Below, piece by piece: positions 33,531-48,157 of a stretch of 64,000 bases of DNA; within the stretch, counting starts at the first letter, position 1; every line of letters starts with the position of its first letter. Under the pieces are notes generated by a model that saw only the letters and a program-made list of their open reading frames with translations, was not told where the DNA came from and made no database searches. A program made the position numbers and the translations under genes. The stretch lies in the NCBI GenBank assembly GCA_964020085.1, contig OZ026608.1, positions 2,574,981 through 2,638,980 of the forward strand, in the 5' to 3' direction. The stretch comes from Micromussa lordhowensis (Eukaryota > Cnidaria > Anthozoa > Scleractinia > Lobophylliidae).

Positions 33531-35194
33531 TAATTAGTAAGAATAATTCTTATTTTTTACCCCAGTCCCGGGTTGCTCGAATGGTGGATAACGCTATCCA
33601 CCACGCAGATAAATCACTATCCAGCGGATAGCGTGGTTTGTTTTCTTAACACTTATCCACTGGATAGCGATTTATCTGGTGGATAACGTTATTCACCTTT
33701 CGAACAACTGGGGCCTGATGTTTAAGAGGGGTTCATTGTTTTCAGATGGGCCAGGGCAATGGGAAAAGTCAAAATTTCCCTTTGTAAATTTAAAAAGAGT
33801 ACATTGTATATTTGAGAAATGAATATGAAACGTTGAGGATATTATATGTTTTACATGTCCAAATTTGCCTTTCAAAATGGGGTTGCCATTTAAACATCAA
33901 GTTGCAACAAGTACAGAGGTTTCATTAATGTTTTCAGCAGGAGGGTAACTGATTTTCACAGGTGGGCAAAACTATTTGAACTGAACTTCTTTGTAAGAAA
34001 AACTTTCCACTAGATGGCATACCTGCCAGGCAAAATTGTTCTCACCACCGGTCAATTTGCCAAGTGACCGGCCCTGCTGCTGAAGTGTAATGGCCTTTCA
34101 TACCAAATTGTTCTGAGTTAAATTTCAACTGAAATTCTAAATTCAGTGGGGCAGTTTTTACTTAAAATTGAAACAGACATCCATTATTCATAAATGGTTT
34201 GTTTGTCTGTATGAGTTCATCTCTCTACCCCACCCCCATCTTAATAGGTTTAAGATATATTAGAATCTGTCAGCTTTCACAGTCAATGTGTCTATGCTAC
34301 AAGCCAGCATGGTGACCCTAATTATATGAGCAAGCTGTAAACTCCAAATATTCATCTCTTTGTAGGTGATTCAACTTGTGGACAGAGAGCTCTTTATCAA
34401 CTTGGCCTTACAGGAATTCCAATTTACAATGTAAGCAAAATAATAACATGAACCTGAGATGAATTTAAACAGAAATAAGGAAACTTCCGTCTTTCTTAAA
34501 TTATCAAAATAACAATATAAAAATGATTTTGATTCATTATTTACATGTAGATGTCTTTGGAAATTTTCTTTAGGTCAATAACAACTGTGCTACAGGATCA
34601 AGTGCATTGTATTTGGCCAAGCAGATGGTTGAAGGAGGTAACTTTTAGACGACTGAGCAATGTATGTTAAGGCTGGTTTTCACTAGCGCATAAGCATAAG
34701 CACAAGCATAAGCATAACATAAGCGTAAGCAAGTGAGAACACCCGAGACATAAGCATAAGCATTTATAAACAGAAACAAGTAGAACAAACCCACTTATTT
34801 GACTGATGCTGTTCTCACTTGCGCATAAGCATAAGCGTATAAGCATAAGCGCATAAGCATAAGCGCATAAGCATAAGCGCATAAGCATAAGGCAGCATAA
34901 GAAAAACAAACATGTTAGTTTTTCTTGCTTGTGCTTGTGCTTCTGCGCTAGTGAAAACTAGCCTTTAAACATGGAATATTATTTATTCACTACATAACTT
35001 TTATTTGGCAAATTACTTTAATTTGCAACAGGTAACCTCCGCTGACAAAAAGACAGTAGCCTTCAATTTTGTGGGATGCCTGTCTTATCTAGGGAGGAGA
35101 TAGTAATTAAAATCAAGTAATTTTTATTATCATTACAAGTTAATATGCCAATTTCCATAGCATATAAAATGTTACCATTTATAATAATATTAAT

Positions 35195-35225
<31 letters not shown>

Positions 35226-38200
35226 ATTCTAGCTTTCTGATTGGTTCACTAGATCTTGGTTACCAGCCATTATACCTGCGTTTGACCTTATAATAATTAT
35301 AAGGTCAAACGCAGGCAAATGTCGCTCAGCATAAAATTTTCAGCATTTTGTTTTGGCACCCGGAAGTCACATCACTTTCCGGTCGTTCTTAGACTTCAAT
35401 AAAATTTAGCAAAACCGAAGGTTGAGAATTTAATAAAACAATTATTCCATTCGCGCTTATTGGATATGAGATTGGTTATAGCCAACACGCGCTCATGGAA
35501 TAATTGTTAATTATATGCTTTAATTTATGCTTTGCCTATGAAAATGGCAGTGCCAACCTCTGGCTATTGCATGTCATGATTGCGAGCTTGCAACTTAATG
35601 AATGGCATCCCCGCATGTGCAGAGTTATCATGAAACTTTGAATGCCTTTCTCAGGTTAACAGTTTTATTAAGTTATTGCATATTAAATTTTGATCTATCA
35701 ACTGAACCACACTTAAATCACTTACATTGTATATTGCTGTTCAGAGCATTAGTGTATAGTCCCTCATATACATGACATTATAACTTACAGGTATATCAGA
35801 CTGTATTCTAGCTTTGGGGTTTGAGAAAATGCAAAGAGGATCTTTAAGTGGAAAGGTAATGCATGGCCATGATACAGTACATGTTTTTCGGATGTTTTGT
35901 GAGGCAGTTGTTTAATATGCATGTACCATATATCATTAAACTGATTATACATTAACATATCTTTATATCAACAGCAAAGTTTTAGTTGACAATTAGACTT
36001 GCAAAGACTTTGCATGTTAAATTTTCACTTTCTTGAGGTGCTGTTTTGAATAGGGCTAATGTCTGTGATCCTTTTAACATGTACACTGTAGTTTGATGAT
36101 CGTACTTCACCAATGGATAAACACATGGAAGTTGTAATCAACAGACATGGCCTGGCAGCAGCACCAGTAACTCCACAGTTGTTTGGAAATGCTGGTAAAG
36201 AACACATGGAAAAATATGGTGAGATTTATATGGCTGTGTACAAGAAAATTCTAAAAAATTGAATTGTTTATAAATTATAAAATACTACAGTAGAACCCTG
36301 GTCAGTCGAACTCTGAGGGGAAATGAAAAACATTTCAAGTTACCAGGGGTTCAAGTTACTGGGCTCAATTGAATATCCAACTTGCCAGGTTAATAACCGA
36401 TAGTTTACTGATTTTTTAGCACTTTAGTATACAGTACAGTGCAGATAAAACTTATCTCTTCAGAAACTGTAACACTGTGACAGCTAAAGCTACTGCATCC
36501 GGCATGACTCATAAGGTCGGGAAATGACTATCAAATATGTGAATGGTCGGTTGCACTAATTAAAATAAAATTGCTGTGGTGTTACATGTAGTTTTGAGTG
36601 TTTTTACTGATTACATGACAAGAAAAGCTAATGGGATGACATCCGTGGTGAGTTACGTGAACCAGAATTCGAGTTATCGGCCAGGGATAAATTTTGATCA
36701 AGGGAAACAAAATTTAGTTAGAGTTAGCGGGGAATTCGAGTTATCCTAGTTCATGTTAACCAAGTTACGATAAATGAAAATTGGGGTCAAATCCAAGGGA
36801 AATGGGAGTTAGTTCGAGTTAGTGGGGGAGTTCAAGTTACCTGAGTTCAAGTTACCTGAGTGGGTTCTACTGTATTAACCAAAGTTCAAAAAGGAAGGCT
36901 AAAAAGCAGTGACTCAACATTCTTGCTACTTCATCTTAAGCCAGTACTGAATTCTACTGCAAAGGGGTTTTTCATATAGGTGTTATCAGACACACACTTG
37001 GTATCAAATCGTACCTATTTGGTACACTTTGGTGACACACCATGCAGGTTTGACCTACTCTGTAGCCATGGTTCAGTTCTGGTGGGACATAATGCCAAAT
37101 TTTCCATGACGAGAGTGAACAAGCCTGGGATGGCACCATTGGGTACCATTTTAATGGAGTTTCAGTCAATTAGATATTGACTGTGCCTACTGGTAAATTC
37201 AGCTAAAGATCTGGCCATCCAGCGACTTGATATTGCAGGATTTCAGACTGTCCAGATAAAATCATACAAGTGAATAAAGGTGTGCCAAGGTGTCAGTAAT
37301 AGCTGAGATCCAGTAATTGCTAATTAAACTGTTCAGAACTTGCATCCTCCAGACTGCTCCAGCTTGTAACATTTAGTATTTTTTGAAATGGTTTTGTGGC
37401 TAAAGTTTGTAACTTAATTCCTGCATGTGAGGTTTAATATTTGCCCTGTTATAATATTAAATTTAACTGCATTTATACACTTACCGGTAATAGTAAATGT
37501 ACACTGTAACTATAATCCCCTAATTAATTTACAACATCACTGTAATTCTGCCATACCTCTACATGTATTTTTCTGAATCTTCACACACTTACAGGGACCA
37601 AGGCAGACCATTTTGCCAAAATTGCTTACAAGAATCACCTCCATTCTGTAGAAAACCCGTAAGTACAAGTCTGTATTGGTTTGTATGTTAAGTTGTATTG
37701 GATTTCCGTTTTTTAATTCAACCATCAGAAATCCTAGTTCCCAGAGGTTTACCAACTGTCTACAGGGCTTAAAATTACGACTGATATGATCGCATTCATT
37801 CGTGATTCTATATGTTCAGCAGCTTAAACTTCCTCCTTTTCATTCACAATTTTGTCACTAAACTAATGAAGGAATAAAGATTTCAATTGTTTTGTGTGTT
37901 AATTACTGTGGAAATTAGAACATGAGTGGGCAAAGCCTGCCTGATTTACCTTCGATAATACAAACAATATTGTTCAGACGGCATTAAAGCGAATTCTTAA
38001 TGAATATGTACCACTGGCGCATATTATACAAACATGGCAGATCAGCGTTCATCGCAAACAATTTTCTGACAAGAAATTCAGCAACTTGCGGCCTCTGAAG
38101 CGAAATGTACAACCCAGATTTTATCGGTTTTCTTTTTCAAGCATGATTGATCAATGCTTGTCTATGTATCTTGCTTTCTGTGGTAGTCAACAGTGTTGTC

Positions 38201-41200
38201 AGTTATTTTATGCTTTCACACTCTTGTCTGTCCCCTCTGGAAAACTCCCTCCCTATGTCCTCAGAATTCCAATCGTAAGTACCGCCCATGCCTTTGGATT
38301 TTCACTTCAAAGAGCCCCCCTTGCCCTCAGAATTCCAAACATCCGCCCTAGGTATAGGTACATTGTACGTGTTGGATATGTTCTGGAATCACCCATTTGG
38401 CATCTGTATATTTAATTTGAGTGTCAATAACTACATCAGTACATATTTGGAGATTGATTATCTGGGAATAGGATACATGTATAGGGACAGCTATGGCCAC
38501 CAGTCCATAGACTGAGAACCACTCACATGGTAAGATAGTTGTCAATACCGATTGCTTATTCAGTCATCAATGTGCCCTGGCAGCTCAAGTCTTTCAGTGG
38601 CTTATCAGTGGGAATGGAAAGGGTGGGAGGCACATTGGGTGACAATATAGGAAAAATTCTCAAAATTCTTTTTAAAGATGACTGACAACACTGTTAAAGT
38701 ACTGTTACTGAAACATGCTATGACCCAGATGAGTGTGTCTCAAAAGCTTGAGCCATTGGCTTCTATACATTGTTCATGTAGACACACTTTCTAACTGTGA
38801 TCTTAATACATGTATATAGGTAATAAAGAGTGTAAAATTATAACTTCTTTTAACTTTATTTATGAGCAAATTGATAAAATACTGTCATTTCCTTGCCTAT
38901 TTGTGGCCTACACTGTATATTAGCCCCAAACAAAGAAATAACAGATGCTTCCTTTGGGGGATGGTGGGATGTCTCTCTTACCTTCAACTATTGTCCTTCA
39001 GTGGAGATTAAGGAACACGAAGATGGCAGGCCACGTGTACATGTGGTTGCCAATATTTGGAGGAAAAGACTTAAGTTATTTTAAAGAAGAAAATGCACAA
39101 TTGTTAATTGAATTGAGTTAAGCAATCATACAAATATTATTGGTATGAATTGATTATAATAAACTGCATGGTATGATATTCCTGAGTTGATGTATTGACA
39201 TGAGTGGATTAACAGTTGATCACACTTTTTTATTTCTTTTCCTTTCCTTGAAGGTTATCTCAGTTCAGGAAAAAGTACTCTTTAGAAGAAATAAAAAACT
39301 CTCGTATGATATTTGATCCATTGACTATGCTGCAGTGCTGGTAGGTTCATATATGTGTAGTTTGATATATTTCAGGGCTTGAAATAACTTGAATTCCAGC
39401 TTGCCCTTGGTGCAAGTAGCTATCAAATTTTGTTGCCCTGGACAAGTCTTAGTTTGCTCTTTTAATGATTTATTTAATGACTTGTTGTGGAACTTTAAGT
39501 ATACATAAAAATGTCAAATGTAGATTTAAAAAAAAACCAAAATGACTATAATATTTAATTTGAATGGTCAGAATGGAATTTTAATTTCTTGACATTCTTT
39601 CACACAATCAAATTTCATGAACTGTAATCCTCCTGATCCCTCCATTGTGGTGACCTGCACTGTTGACAAGGTTCTTTATAACTGCCCAAACACATCAATA
39701 GAAAAAGAACAGTGCCCCTAGCCCTAAGAACAAACGAGGTGCAGATCAACAAGAACAAATCAAAAAAAGAGACTGTAAAGAGGTGCAGGCAACTGCCTCC
39801 CAATCTTGCACTTCTTTCCCACAATACCTGAATTAGAATTTTGCCCCAGGTACAGAATCTTTCTCTGAACCAATTTATATCTCTGTTTGGTTGCATTTGG
39901 CAAAATTATATTAGATGAAAATAAGGATGGAAACTCTCAAAAACGATTTTCTCTGGGCTATAATTTTGTACAAAATCGATCATAAGGCTGGGTTCCACTG
40001 TAGTTTCCCCTATCACAGGTACAGTCACATGACTGTACAGTACTTATACCTGGGCTTGAGTACCCTCCCGTTGCCAAAACTCTAATCTTATCTCATTTAC
40101 AGTATTTGCAAATGTGAATTATAACATAACTAAAGCAAAGCGCGCGCTCTGATTGGCTAATTCGGCATCTACTATTTGCCCATGGGTGTATGCTGCTGAC
40201 GTACTCACTAAAGCAAAGCGCGCGCTTTGTGATGTAGCTCAATTTGTTGCGGACTTACTTGGCTACACATCGTGAGTCCACAGCATTTTGACCACTGTGA
40301 TTACGGGTATCGTTTTCGATAAGAGTACTGACTACGCTAAACCACATTTGATTTGTTTACGAAATAAATATTTGTCTCGACAACTGAAAACACCGACTCG
40401 GACTTGAAAGTGCACGCGCTGCATTATGCAAATGAGCTGTTTGTACGCGTCAGACTTTCCTTTCAAAAACTTTTACAAACTCGCTTAATATGCAGAAACA
40501 GTACAATGTTTATGTTATAAAACAAATGGTAAACGCCATAGCGTGTACTATTGAGTTATGGATGCACTTGGGAGGTTTGCTAAGCACTCAAGAAGCTAGA
40601 GTCGCACTCGGCTATCGCCTCGTGTGACTCTTACGCTTCTTTCGTGCTTAGCAACCTCCCGCGTGCATCCATAACTCAATAGTACACGCTATGGCGTTTA
40701 CCATTTGTTAATTTTAGTCCCACATCAGATGGCAGTGCTGCCGCTGTCTTGGCCAGTGAAGAGTTTGTCAAGAAACACGGACTGGAGAGTAAAGCTGTTG
40801 AGATTGTTGGAATGGAAATGGCAACAGACTTTCAAAGTACTTTTAATGACAACAGTGCAATAAAAGTGGTGAGTCCATCAGGGTTCTTCAGTTGAATAAT
40901 TAGTCACACCTCAACCACATTTTAGCATTGTTTTAATTGTTCCAATATAGGTGTGATCTTATTCTGATATTATATATTGAGTTGCAGTGGAATGAACTCA
41001 GTACCCTGAGAATATAATTGCAGTATTTCCAAATAGTCCCTTGCCCTCTTACAATCTACCAGATGCACCTTTTCAACAAGTACTTCATTTACAAAAATAT
41101 AATGTAGAACTTTACAGTAATAATTTTTAACCAAACTTCTGTGACCAACACTAAATTCCACTTTGACCACCTTAATAGTAACAGGAAGATTCTTAAATAC

Positions 41201-44200
41201 TGTCACTTGGTATGTATTGTCTAGATATACCACTAAATTTTAATATCTAGAATAAATTAAATCTTACTAGTAATGATGGTCATTAAGGAGAATTAAAATA
41301 TGAAATATCTTTGTATTGAAAGTTGATCACATTTACTTGCAGGTTGGTTATGACATGACTAAATCAGCTGCAAAGAAACTGTTTCTTAAGGCTGGTATGT
41401 ACGTGTGTATTGCGTGTCTCAATCTCTGTTATTTACATGTACACCAGAGATGTTTTAGTTAAGGCTGGCTGGGTCTAAAGTTGTAAACCCCAACAAGATC
41501 AGCAACTAGTAACCCAATGAATCATGGCTTAACTGACTTACATGTATAACACCATTGACTGACAAAAACATTCAGGGGCTGATTTAGGAGATCAAGGGGG
41601 GAGGGGTGGATGGATGGCTAGCCACCCATCTTGTCTTTTTTGTTGATGAACTGCCCCGCTCAAGAACGAAACACCATGCCAGAAATTAGAGGCTTAGGTC
41701 AAACCCGGGCTTGACTTCTTAATTTTGAATTCTTACGATCTGTGAATAGGAGCAGTTGCACAGGGTTATAGAATGCTTAGAAAATAATGTGTTGCAGATC
41801 TGTTACTGAACAATGTTATCATACGTGTAAGTAACAGTTTGACTGTGTCTTTTTGCTGATTAAGGTATGTCACCCAGAGATGTTCAAGTTATTGAACTTC
41901 ACGACTGTTTCTCCACTAATGAGCTCCTCACATATGAAGGGCTTGGTCTTTGTGCCGAAGGCAAGTTTTACATTTCGTCTTCTTAACCTGACTGATCAAC
42001 GAGCTTATCTCTTTTTAATCAAATTGTGACTGAATCGCAAGCTGCATAAAAAAAATCATGTTCACTAGTCAAAAGTTAGTTTGTCTTGTTTTTGCTTCTG
42101 AGTTCATGGCTTGGACAACAGTGGTCTTTTATTCAAATTGGATATTGAGACAGCATTTCTCTTGCAAGGCGCATCATGCATGCATGTAGTTAGCCTAGCT
42201 TTCTGAGTATGACAGTAAACGTTCTCGTTCTAATCCTCCATAGGAAAAAAGATGGCAACTGGTACATTTACCCATAACTTTTGCGCACGAAAACTTGAAT
42301 GCCCATAAAAACACACAGTTAAGTTCTAAAACCGTACACAAAGCTTACACAATGTGGTTAGATAAATAAATGGTAAAATGGTAAATGGTAAATGGTAAAT
42401 GGTTAGTACAGAGACAAATATAATTGCAAAAATATGGCTTTCCTTGTACTTTACGGGCCGTGTAAGGCTCACATGGTATTATGATAAAATGTACAGCCGC
42501 CATCTTTTTTCCCACGTAGGAATGTTTGTTTGTTTGTTTTACTTTTTTTGTCATTTAAATTATAAAATATATTTACAAAATATTAAGGCAAGGAAGCCCA
42601 GGAAAGCCGATGAGGCTTATTGAAAGGACTACATTAGAGATACCTAAGACTTGACATAAGAAGAAAAAATGCTGCCGTCGCACCCAAAATGATCATAATA
42701 TAAGAAAAAAGTAGTTTAGTAAAACTAAACGCGCAAATGCGCAAAAGCAAAGGAAGACAAAAAAAAAAGCGAAAAAAGCACACACAAGCACTGCACTGAA
42801 GTATTGCTTTGACGGCTAAGAAAGATGGCTTAAGTTTTGAGGTGAACACAGCAATACTATAGAGGCATTTTGAATTTCATCGCTGAGTTGAATAGTTTGG
42901 GGCCTTGAAAACGGAATGAGAATTTCTTTACAGTTGTCCTACAGTAGGGCAAACAGAATGAATGCTTTGTTCAAGTATTATATTTATGTACGTCGCTGTT
43001 AAGTAAAAACATGTCGTTGAAACTTTTATCTTTTCATTTCTTAGTTATTTCATTTCGTTCTCTAGTTCTTCAAACTGTAGATTTTGTTTGGTACTAACTC
43101 TTACATGGGCAAGTAAATAGCGGCATTATGGCGACTTACTAGTGATATGGTTATTATTATTATATCAGGAAAAGGAGGAGAATTAGTAGACAGAGGAGAC
43201 AACACATATGGAGGCAAGTGGGTTATAAACCCCAGTGGAGGACTCATTTCCAAGGGACACCCTCTAGGGGCAACAGGTAACCTTTGATCTTTGAAACATG
43301 GACCATTCTTTAGTTATTCTCCAGTCTCGTTGTTATAATTGTGATGTACAAGAGAAAAATTGTCAGTTGTTTTGAATTTCGTAATACTGAACCAGGTTTT
43401 GTTGTAATGCATGCAGTGCTGGTTTTCAATAATCAGTATCGAAAGAAATCAATTTTAGTTTACGTTCTAAGTTCGATTTAGAAAAACGTCACATTACGAG
43501 GCAGCCAATATGATGTACTGACGCGTATAAGTATTGTTTTTCAAATGTAGGCGTCATTTATGCCAAGGTCTATTAGGTTTTTGCTTTCACATCTTATTTT
43601 GTTCAAAAGATAATGGCGCAGGATTCGTGTCAGCAAAGTCTGGAATACGCGCTAACTTCGCTTCTGACTTTGTTCTCTGCTCACTCATTTCACATGTAAG
43701 TCACAGGGTTTCCGTGTTTTCATTCCAGGCTTGGCACAGTGTACCGAGCTGTGTCGTCAGCTGCGTGGTGAATGTGGTAAGAGACAGGTGCCAGGAGCTA
43801 AGGTGGCTCTCCAACATAACCTAGGACTTGGCGGTGCTGTAGTAGTGGGTTTATATCGATTAGGATTTCCCAATCAGAGAAGGTACTGCGCTATTCAGTA
43901 AGGCTGCCCGGGAACAACTTTAGATCATTAGACCGGTTTTCACTTCAGTGTCGATTTAACAAATTGATGTCAGTTTTTCATGCGTCTGTCCTGTTATTGA
44001 TCATAAATTTCGTCATCACATTTGTCAAAGTAGCTGTGGATCCACGAGGCGATAGCCGAGTGGATCCGCAGACTACTTTGACAATGTGATGACGAAATTC
44101 ATTGTCAATAACAGGACAGACTCATTAAAAACTGACATCAATTTGTTTTTTTACGATAACAAGTGGTCGAATTGCCCGCTCTCGCTCGCTGACGCGTCGC

Positions 44201-47200
44201 ACGAATTTCAAATTCATGTGTCTGTCCGCATATTGACGATAAAAATTAGCCAATGAGCGCGCGAGAATTTCTGCAGTTATCGTAAAATAGCAATTGGTTT
44301 TGCATCACTACGCTTCATGATTGGCTTAAAAAAAAAAAACTCGCGCCACTTTGTCATCCAATCAGAAGTAAAACCAAAACCAATCGCGACTCGCCCACTC
44401 TCTTTTTCCCGCGCTTTGCTTTAGCTTCCTGCGTCCACGTCGAGTTTTGTTTGGTTCATTGGATTTTTCTGTGTCCTTTGTGATTGGCTAATTAAAAGCG
44501 ATTACTTTGGTTTTGGTTTTACGACACTTAAGTTCCAGAAAATATCCACACCAACCCCAAGAGGTTTATTGGAAATTCCAAGGGGGGAGGGGAGGCCTCG
44601 AAAGCAAAAATTCTGTAAGGAAAGTATGATCCAAAACAGCAGGAGGGCAACTGGTTTTCACATTCGGGCACAACCATTTGAAGTGAACTTCTTTAAAAGA
44701 AACATTTTCCACTAGATGATCCAAAAAGGCAGGCAAAATCTTCCCCTCAGCCAGTAATTTGCTCAGTGCTCAGCCCTTTTAGATGAAATGAAACTGAGCT
44801 GACGAATTTCCAGAGGGATAGTTAATCACAATGTGAAAAAGAATAGGCGTGCTGTTGTTTAATAGCTTTTAATGTTTATGCGTGGAATGATCGGCGAGTA
44901 ATTCTTCCTTGTGGAACCAGGCAAGAAAATTAATGTCTGGCTTAATATTGGTGTTTTGCTTGTGTATTTGACATCATAGGTATCGCCCTGTTCCTTCTTA
45001 CACCTCAGCCACGAGTAAAGACGATTTCAAGGCGGCAGCAATATTCGATGAAATGGAGAAGATGTTGAAGGCGGTAGGCAACAGGAGCTTTTGAATCAAG
45101 ATATATTACATGTATCGTTTATAGTAGTAATAGTAATTGCCGGCAGAACACCTGTCTCTCTCAACCTTCTATTAAATGTAGAAAATACGAGCCGCAGGCG
45201 AGTGTTTTCTACATTTCTTGAGTGTTCTCAAATGTCCGAAGTGTTTTATCACAGTGTAATACACAGCTTAGGCTTCTTTATTTGTTTTATGATATAGATT
45301 TTAGGCGCGCAAAACAATAAAACACGTTTTTTCTATGCTTTATACTCCGATAAAACATAGGCTTTTGACCAATCAGAGCGCAGGCAGGAATTGCCTGTGA
45401 ATTGTGTGTGGATTAACCTGTGAATTGGTGCGATCCAAAGCAAGAGCGTTCGATCCCCAATCCCTTGCTTCAGATTCCACTGTATCCTCTTGTTTCAGTA
45501 GTTTTTTAGATACTGTTGCATTTACCTAGGATGGCCCTGCACTGGTAAAGAAGATCAAAGGAGTTTTTAGATTCAACATCAAGAAGGCGGATGGAAAAGA
45601 GACTTGGTGGATTGTAGACGCCAAGAATGGTGGCGGTGCACTGAAATACAGAGGATCAGGTAGAGAACATGTAGAGTCTTAGCGAATAGACCGCCTCCAA
45701 ACACTCACTTCACCTCACCTATCCTCTTCGTGCTCTGTTGCGCATAAGGCCGCGCCTCCACACACTACACCGGAGGAATTTGAAAACGAAGATTTCACTC
45801 TGAAAACGCATCCAATGTTTTCCGTCCACACTACGCCGGAGAAATGAAAAAAACGCAACGATCACCGGTCATTTTGGATTTATGTTTGAGGAAAACTCGG
45901 GCAGGGAAATATATCATGATCGTCGTTTTCGAAAAGCTTCAGTTTCAGAATAAATTCTCTCTACACTAAAACGCAAAGCAGTTGTTTTCAAATTCCTCCA
46001 GTTTGAACGGCGTTTTCAAAGCGTTTTAGTGTGGACGGTAGGTCTAATAGAAGAAATAAAGCTGCGTTTTCAAATTCCTCTGGCGTAGTGTGTTTTCTTA
46101 AGACCCGTTCAAAACACTGAGTGTGTCTGTAATTCTTGTTGAAGATTACCTGTTGAAACTGGCTTACCAGTAACACAATCGACTAACACTGAAGATGACT
46201 TCCACTCAGGTTGTCGAAACGTCAGTCACCAGAACAACAGTTCTTTTCAGAACTAGCCTCGCTCAGATGATCACACAAGACAATCTACTGATACTCCTGG
46301 GTTCAAACCATTAACTAAATTATCTTGTAGCCTAGTAGCGAATAAGACTGGTCATTTCTAGTTTCATACGTTGCCTTTTTCTAGGGTATGATTGAATTGG
46401 CCTTATTTGATCAATCATGTCTTCATATTTTTCTCCCGCAGTTCAAATATATGATCTTTCATATATTCACTTGCATTCTTCATCACCTACGCGGGATATA
46501 TTACGAAATCAGAACTTGACCAGCTCTCAGGGCCCAGTTATATGGTCTCGGGTACCCGAGACAACCCTTCCCCTCATCATCATCATCATCATCATATCCT
46601 TTATTTAAACACGATAGGGTTTAAAGCTTAGAGCTTGTGGGGTCGTGTGTAAGGTAACTTTATCGAGCGTTTATATGTGAAAACATAGTTCCAGTAGGCC
46701 GAGTCAAAGTTAACCCAGCATGATTATTCATAAACCTTACTGAATAATAAAATGTGCAAATATCCCTCTTTCTTTGGGTTTTTCTCGGTCATTCGATCAC
46801 AGTGGGTTTTGCCGAGTTAATTTTTACTTCTTTAATACGAATTTCTGCTATAAATCCTAAATCTAGGCATTACGTGACATTCGCCACGCCGAGAGATGTC
46901 CCGGTCAGGCGAGCCAAAGCGTTTATATGTAGAAAAGTTGTCCCGCTTGCCAGGGTTACCCTACCTGCCGAGGTGAGACAACTCGCCCACCCGAGTTGTC
47001 TCGTCCCCCGAGACGAGTTGGCGATCCTAATGTAAACGGCTGGTTGAATTTTAGAAAGAAACAAGCTAAATGTTACCTCGGCCAGGGTAGCTCGGGGGGA
47101 GGGTTGTCTCGGGTACCCGAGACCATGGAAAGCGTGCTTTTTCAGTAATCGCACCTATACTTTGGAATAATTTACCTGATCATATTAGAGCCATGTCATG

Positions 47201-47397
47201 TCTACGTACCTTTAAAAGTAGAGTTAAGACTTTTTTATTTAATCGTTCTTTTTAAATCTCTGCTTTCCTTACAATTATTCGTTTTTATAAAAGTAAATTA
47301 TCATATTAGTAAAGTAATTGTTTATTTGTTTATAATAAGTAGCTTTGTTAAGCGCTGTTGGTTTTTTAGTAGAAACGGCGCTATATAAATAAAGATG

Positions 47398-47472
<75 letters not shown>

Positions 47473-48120
47473 TAACTGGGCCCTCAGTTGGCTTGATAGC
47501 TCAGTTGGTGGAGCACTGCACCGGTATCGCAGAGGTTATGGGTTCGAATTCCGTTTAGGCCTGATTTTTTTTCAGGCTTTAATTTCACAACTGCTTAAGT
47601 TGTGTATAACTGCGATGATCAATCATGTCTTCATATCAGTTATTTTGTGTTAACTGGTATCTTGCACTCCTTTGCCGGCAGATAAAGCTGACTGCACAGT
47701 AACCGTGAAAGATGCTGATTTTGTTAAGATAATGAGTGGAAAGATGAAGCCACAAACGGTAAGTCTATTTCACCTGATGTCTTCCCTTCTCTCATTTTGA
47801 ACCACTTAATTTCTAAGGGAGATGAAAATGTAATTTCTCCTTGTAATATTAGTACATTATTTAACAGAGGGTGATGAGAATAAAGAGAATCATACAGTTT
47901 GTGAAGTCTGGCAAAATAGGTTCTTGTATTTTGGTTTAGTTATCAGCAATTTAGGCTAAGTAGGTTCCTATTAGGTCCTTAATTTCTATGAAGAAGATAT
48001 AATTGTTGATTTCCAGAAAAATAAATAAACTTGGGTTTGGTCCTTTAATATACAGTATTTGTTCACGACTGTATTATGATAAGGTTAAGACAACTGACTA
48101 CAGAATGAATAAAGGGGGCA

Positions 48121-48157
<37 letters not shown>

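Larger units (their letters stand above)
46409..47636 (+). mobile_element. Circularly permuted tRNA-like SINE unit, split by a DNA transposon
   Basis: A 20 bp direct repeat GATCAATCATGTCTTCATAT bounds the region (46409-46428 and 47617-47636). Without the DNA element at 46531-47482 it is one ~270 bp unit in which the tail (TTCAAATATATGATCTTTCA) precedes the tRNA-like head. This is the order expected from one period of a head-to-tail tandem array. Confidence 0.5.

Noticed and set aside
34667..34909. 80-codon Leu/Cys-rich frame on the minus strand
   Set aside because: It is a translation of the GCATAA hexamer array inside a MITE.
47490..47562. Functional tRNA gene
   Set aside because: A and B boxes are present, but the anticodon arm and acceptor stem pair poorly and it runs into a SINE-like body.
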